DNA of 6,277 nt from Verrucomicrobiales bacterium (lineage in GTDB: Bacteria > Verrucomicrobiota > Verrucomicrobiia > Verrucomicrobiales > DEV007), in contig JAKMGR010000068.1 in assembly GCA_022424805.1 (NCBI GenBank), positions 1 through 6,277 on the forward strand, in the 5' to 3' direction. Of this stretch, positions 5,487 through 6,277 are shown piece after piece. The position numbers and the translations under genes were made by a program. How positions within the stretch are numbered: position 1 is the first letter of the stretch; each line of letters starts with the position of its first letter. The notes beneath the pieces were generated by a model. The model made no database searches, was not told the origin of the DNA, and worked only from the letters and a program-made list of their open reading frames with translations.

Positions 5487-6277
5487 TCAGCGTTTCAAAA
5501 ACATTTCATCGAGGTTCAGCACCACGTTGCCCACCACAGTCCAGGCAGCGAGTTCCGCAGGATTCGAATTCGCAGGAATCGGCCCGATCGGATCCTCAGC
5601 CATTTTTTTGGCTTCTTCAGGATTCTCCCGAAAAGCAGTGACAGCCTCATTCCACAACTCAGCGAGTCGGGCCACTTCTTCGGAGCGCGGCTCGCGAATC
5701 AGGGCATTGCGAAAACCAGATGCAATCTGCTCCTTCAAACTTGCGCCCGACTTCGCGGCATTCCGCCCCCATGACTGCGCCGCTTCGACGTAGACGGGAT
5801 CGTTCATTGTTACGAGCGCCTGCAGAGGAGTGTTGGTGCGCCCCCGACGGACCGTACAAACCTCACGGTTCGGTGCATCGAAAGTCGCCATCGATGGATA
5901 GGGACTCGAACGCCGCCAACGGGTGTAAATGCCGCGTCGGTAACGATCTTCGCCCTTGCTGGTGACCCAATCAGTGGCGGAACCAAAAGCAGCCTTCAAC
6001 CCAAGTTCAGGCTGCGGAGGATTAACCGGCGGACCGAACATCTTTTCACTGAGCAATCCGGAAACCGCGAGAGCCTGATCGCGAACCATCTCAGCCGAAA
6101 TTCGAAATCGAGGCCCGGTCGCGAGGAGACGATTGTAAGGGTCCTTTGCGGCAATGTCAGGATCTACCTTCGATGCTTGCAGATAAGTCTCTGAAGTAAC
6201 GAGTAGCTTGAGAAAATTTTTCACATCCCATCCGTCATCGCGAAGTTCCGTGGCGAGCCAGTCGAGAAGTTCCGGAT
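5487..6277 (-). CDS. DUF1553 (PSD1) domain protein, C-terminal part, 5' end outside window
   Basis: The frame is open from the right edge to a TGA at 5489-5487, giving 262 complete codons. It begins PELLDWLATELRDDGWD, a conserved internal DUF1553 block, so the true start is well beyond 6277; the GTG at 6224-6222 is an internal valine, not a start. Further family blocks are VTSETYLQASKV, YNRLLATGPRFRISAEMVRD, RRGIYTRWRRSSPYPSMATF, a TVRRGRTNTPLQALVTMNDP segment, and the ending VVLNLDEMFLKR. Full-length relatives are usually large proteins with an N-terminal cytochrome-c-like (PSCyt1) domain and a DUF1549 (PSCyt2) domain; whether this one has them cannot be seen. These proteins are typically secreted and their biochemical role is unproven. 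The gene precedes DUF1501 in the same direction with a 20-nt gap, the usual arrangement for this pair. Its promoter is outside the window. Confidence 0.94.
   Translation of the reverse strand, partial: PELLDWLATELRDDGWDVKNFLKLLVTSETYLQASKVDPDIAAKDPYNRLLATGPRFRISAEMVRDQALAVSGLLSEKMFGPPVNPPQPELGLKAAFGSATDWVTSKGEDRYRRGIYTRWRRSSPYPSMATFDAPNREVCTVRRGRTNTPLQALVTMNDPVYVEAAQSWGRNAAKSGASLKEQIASGFRNALIREPRSEEVARLAELWNEAVTAFRENPEEAKKMAEDPIGPIPANSNPAELAAWTVVGNVVLNLDEMFLKR

Noticed and set aside
6222..6224. GTG as the start of the DUF1553 gene
   Set aside because: The frame continues upstream to the window edge with the conserved block PELLDWLATELRDDGWD, so this GTG is an internal valine.

Overview
The window looks like ordinary chromosomal DNA from a bacterium of the Planctomycetota/Verrucomicrobiota group, with Verrucomicrobiota my best guess. 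The main clue is the DUF1553-DUF1501 gene pair at the right end, a hallmark of these phyla. A twin-arginine (Tat)-exported sugar isomerase-like TIM-barrel protein and a SecG with a long lysine-rich tail fit the same setting. The phylum is inferred from gene families; no rRNA or other phylogenetic marker is present.

Layout, left to right. Positions 1-549 (minus) hold the start of secG, a subunit of the Sec preprotein channel; its 3' end lies beyond the left edge. An 84-nt divergent spacer follows, with a possible secG promoter and a terminator-like hairpin facing right. Positions 634-2820 (plus) hold a complete recD2, a superfamily 1B 5'-3' DNA helicase. After a 101-nt spacer, 2922-3959 (plus) encodes a Tat-exported, probably lipid-anchored TIM-barrel protein of the sugar phosphate isomerase/epimerase type. 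A 64-nt convergent spacer separates it from 4024-5466 (minus), a complete Tat-exported DUF1501 protein. Upstream of that by 20 nt, and probably in the same operon, is 5487-6277 (minus), the C-terminal part of a DUF1553 (PSD1) protein whose 5' end is beyond the right edge.

Functionally the window splits in two. The left half is housekeeping: protein export and DNA repair or recombination, back to back. The right half encodes exported proteins of the type these phyla use around extracytoplasmic carbohydrate metabolism. Their exact roles are not established, and the link between the TIM-barrel gene and the DUF pair is only proximity. None of the four complete starts has a well-placed Shine-Dalgarno sequence, and two possible promoters lie so close to their start codons that the transcripts could be leaderless.

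I see no mobile element, CRISPR array, tRNA, rRNA or phage gene, and no convincing new multi-gene system. The observations most worth a second look are the SecG tail, the hairpin upstream of recD2, the double (Tat plus lipobox) signal on the isomerase-like protein, and the shared lack of Shine-Dalgarno sites.
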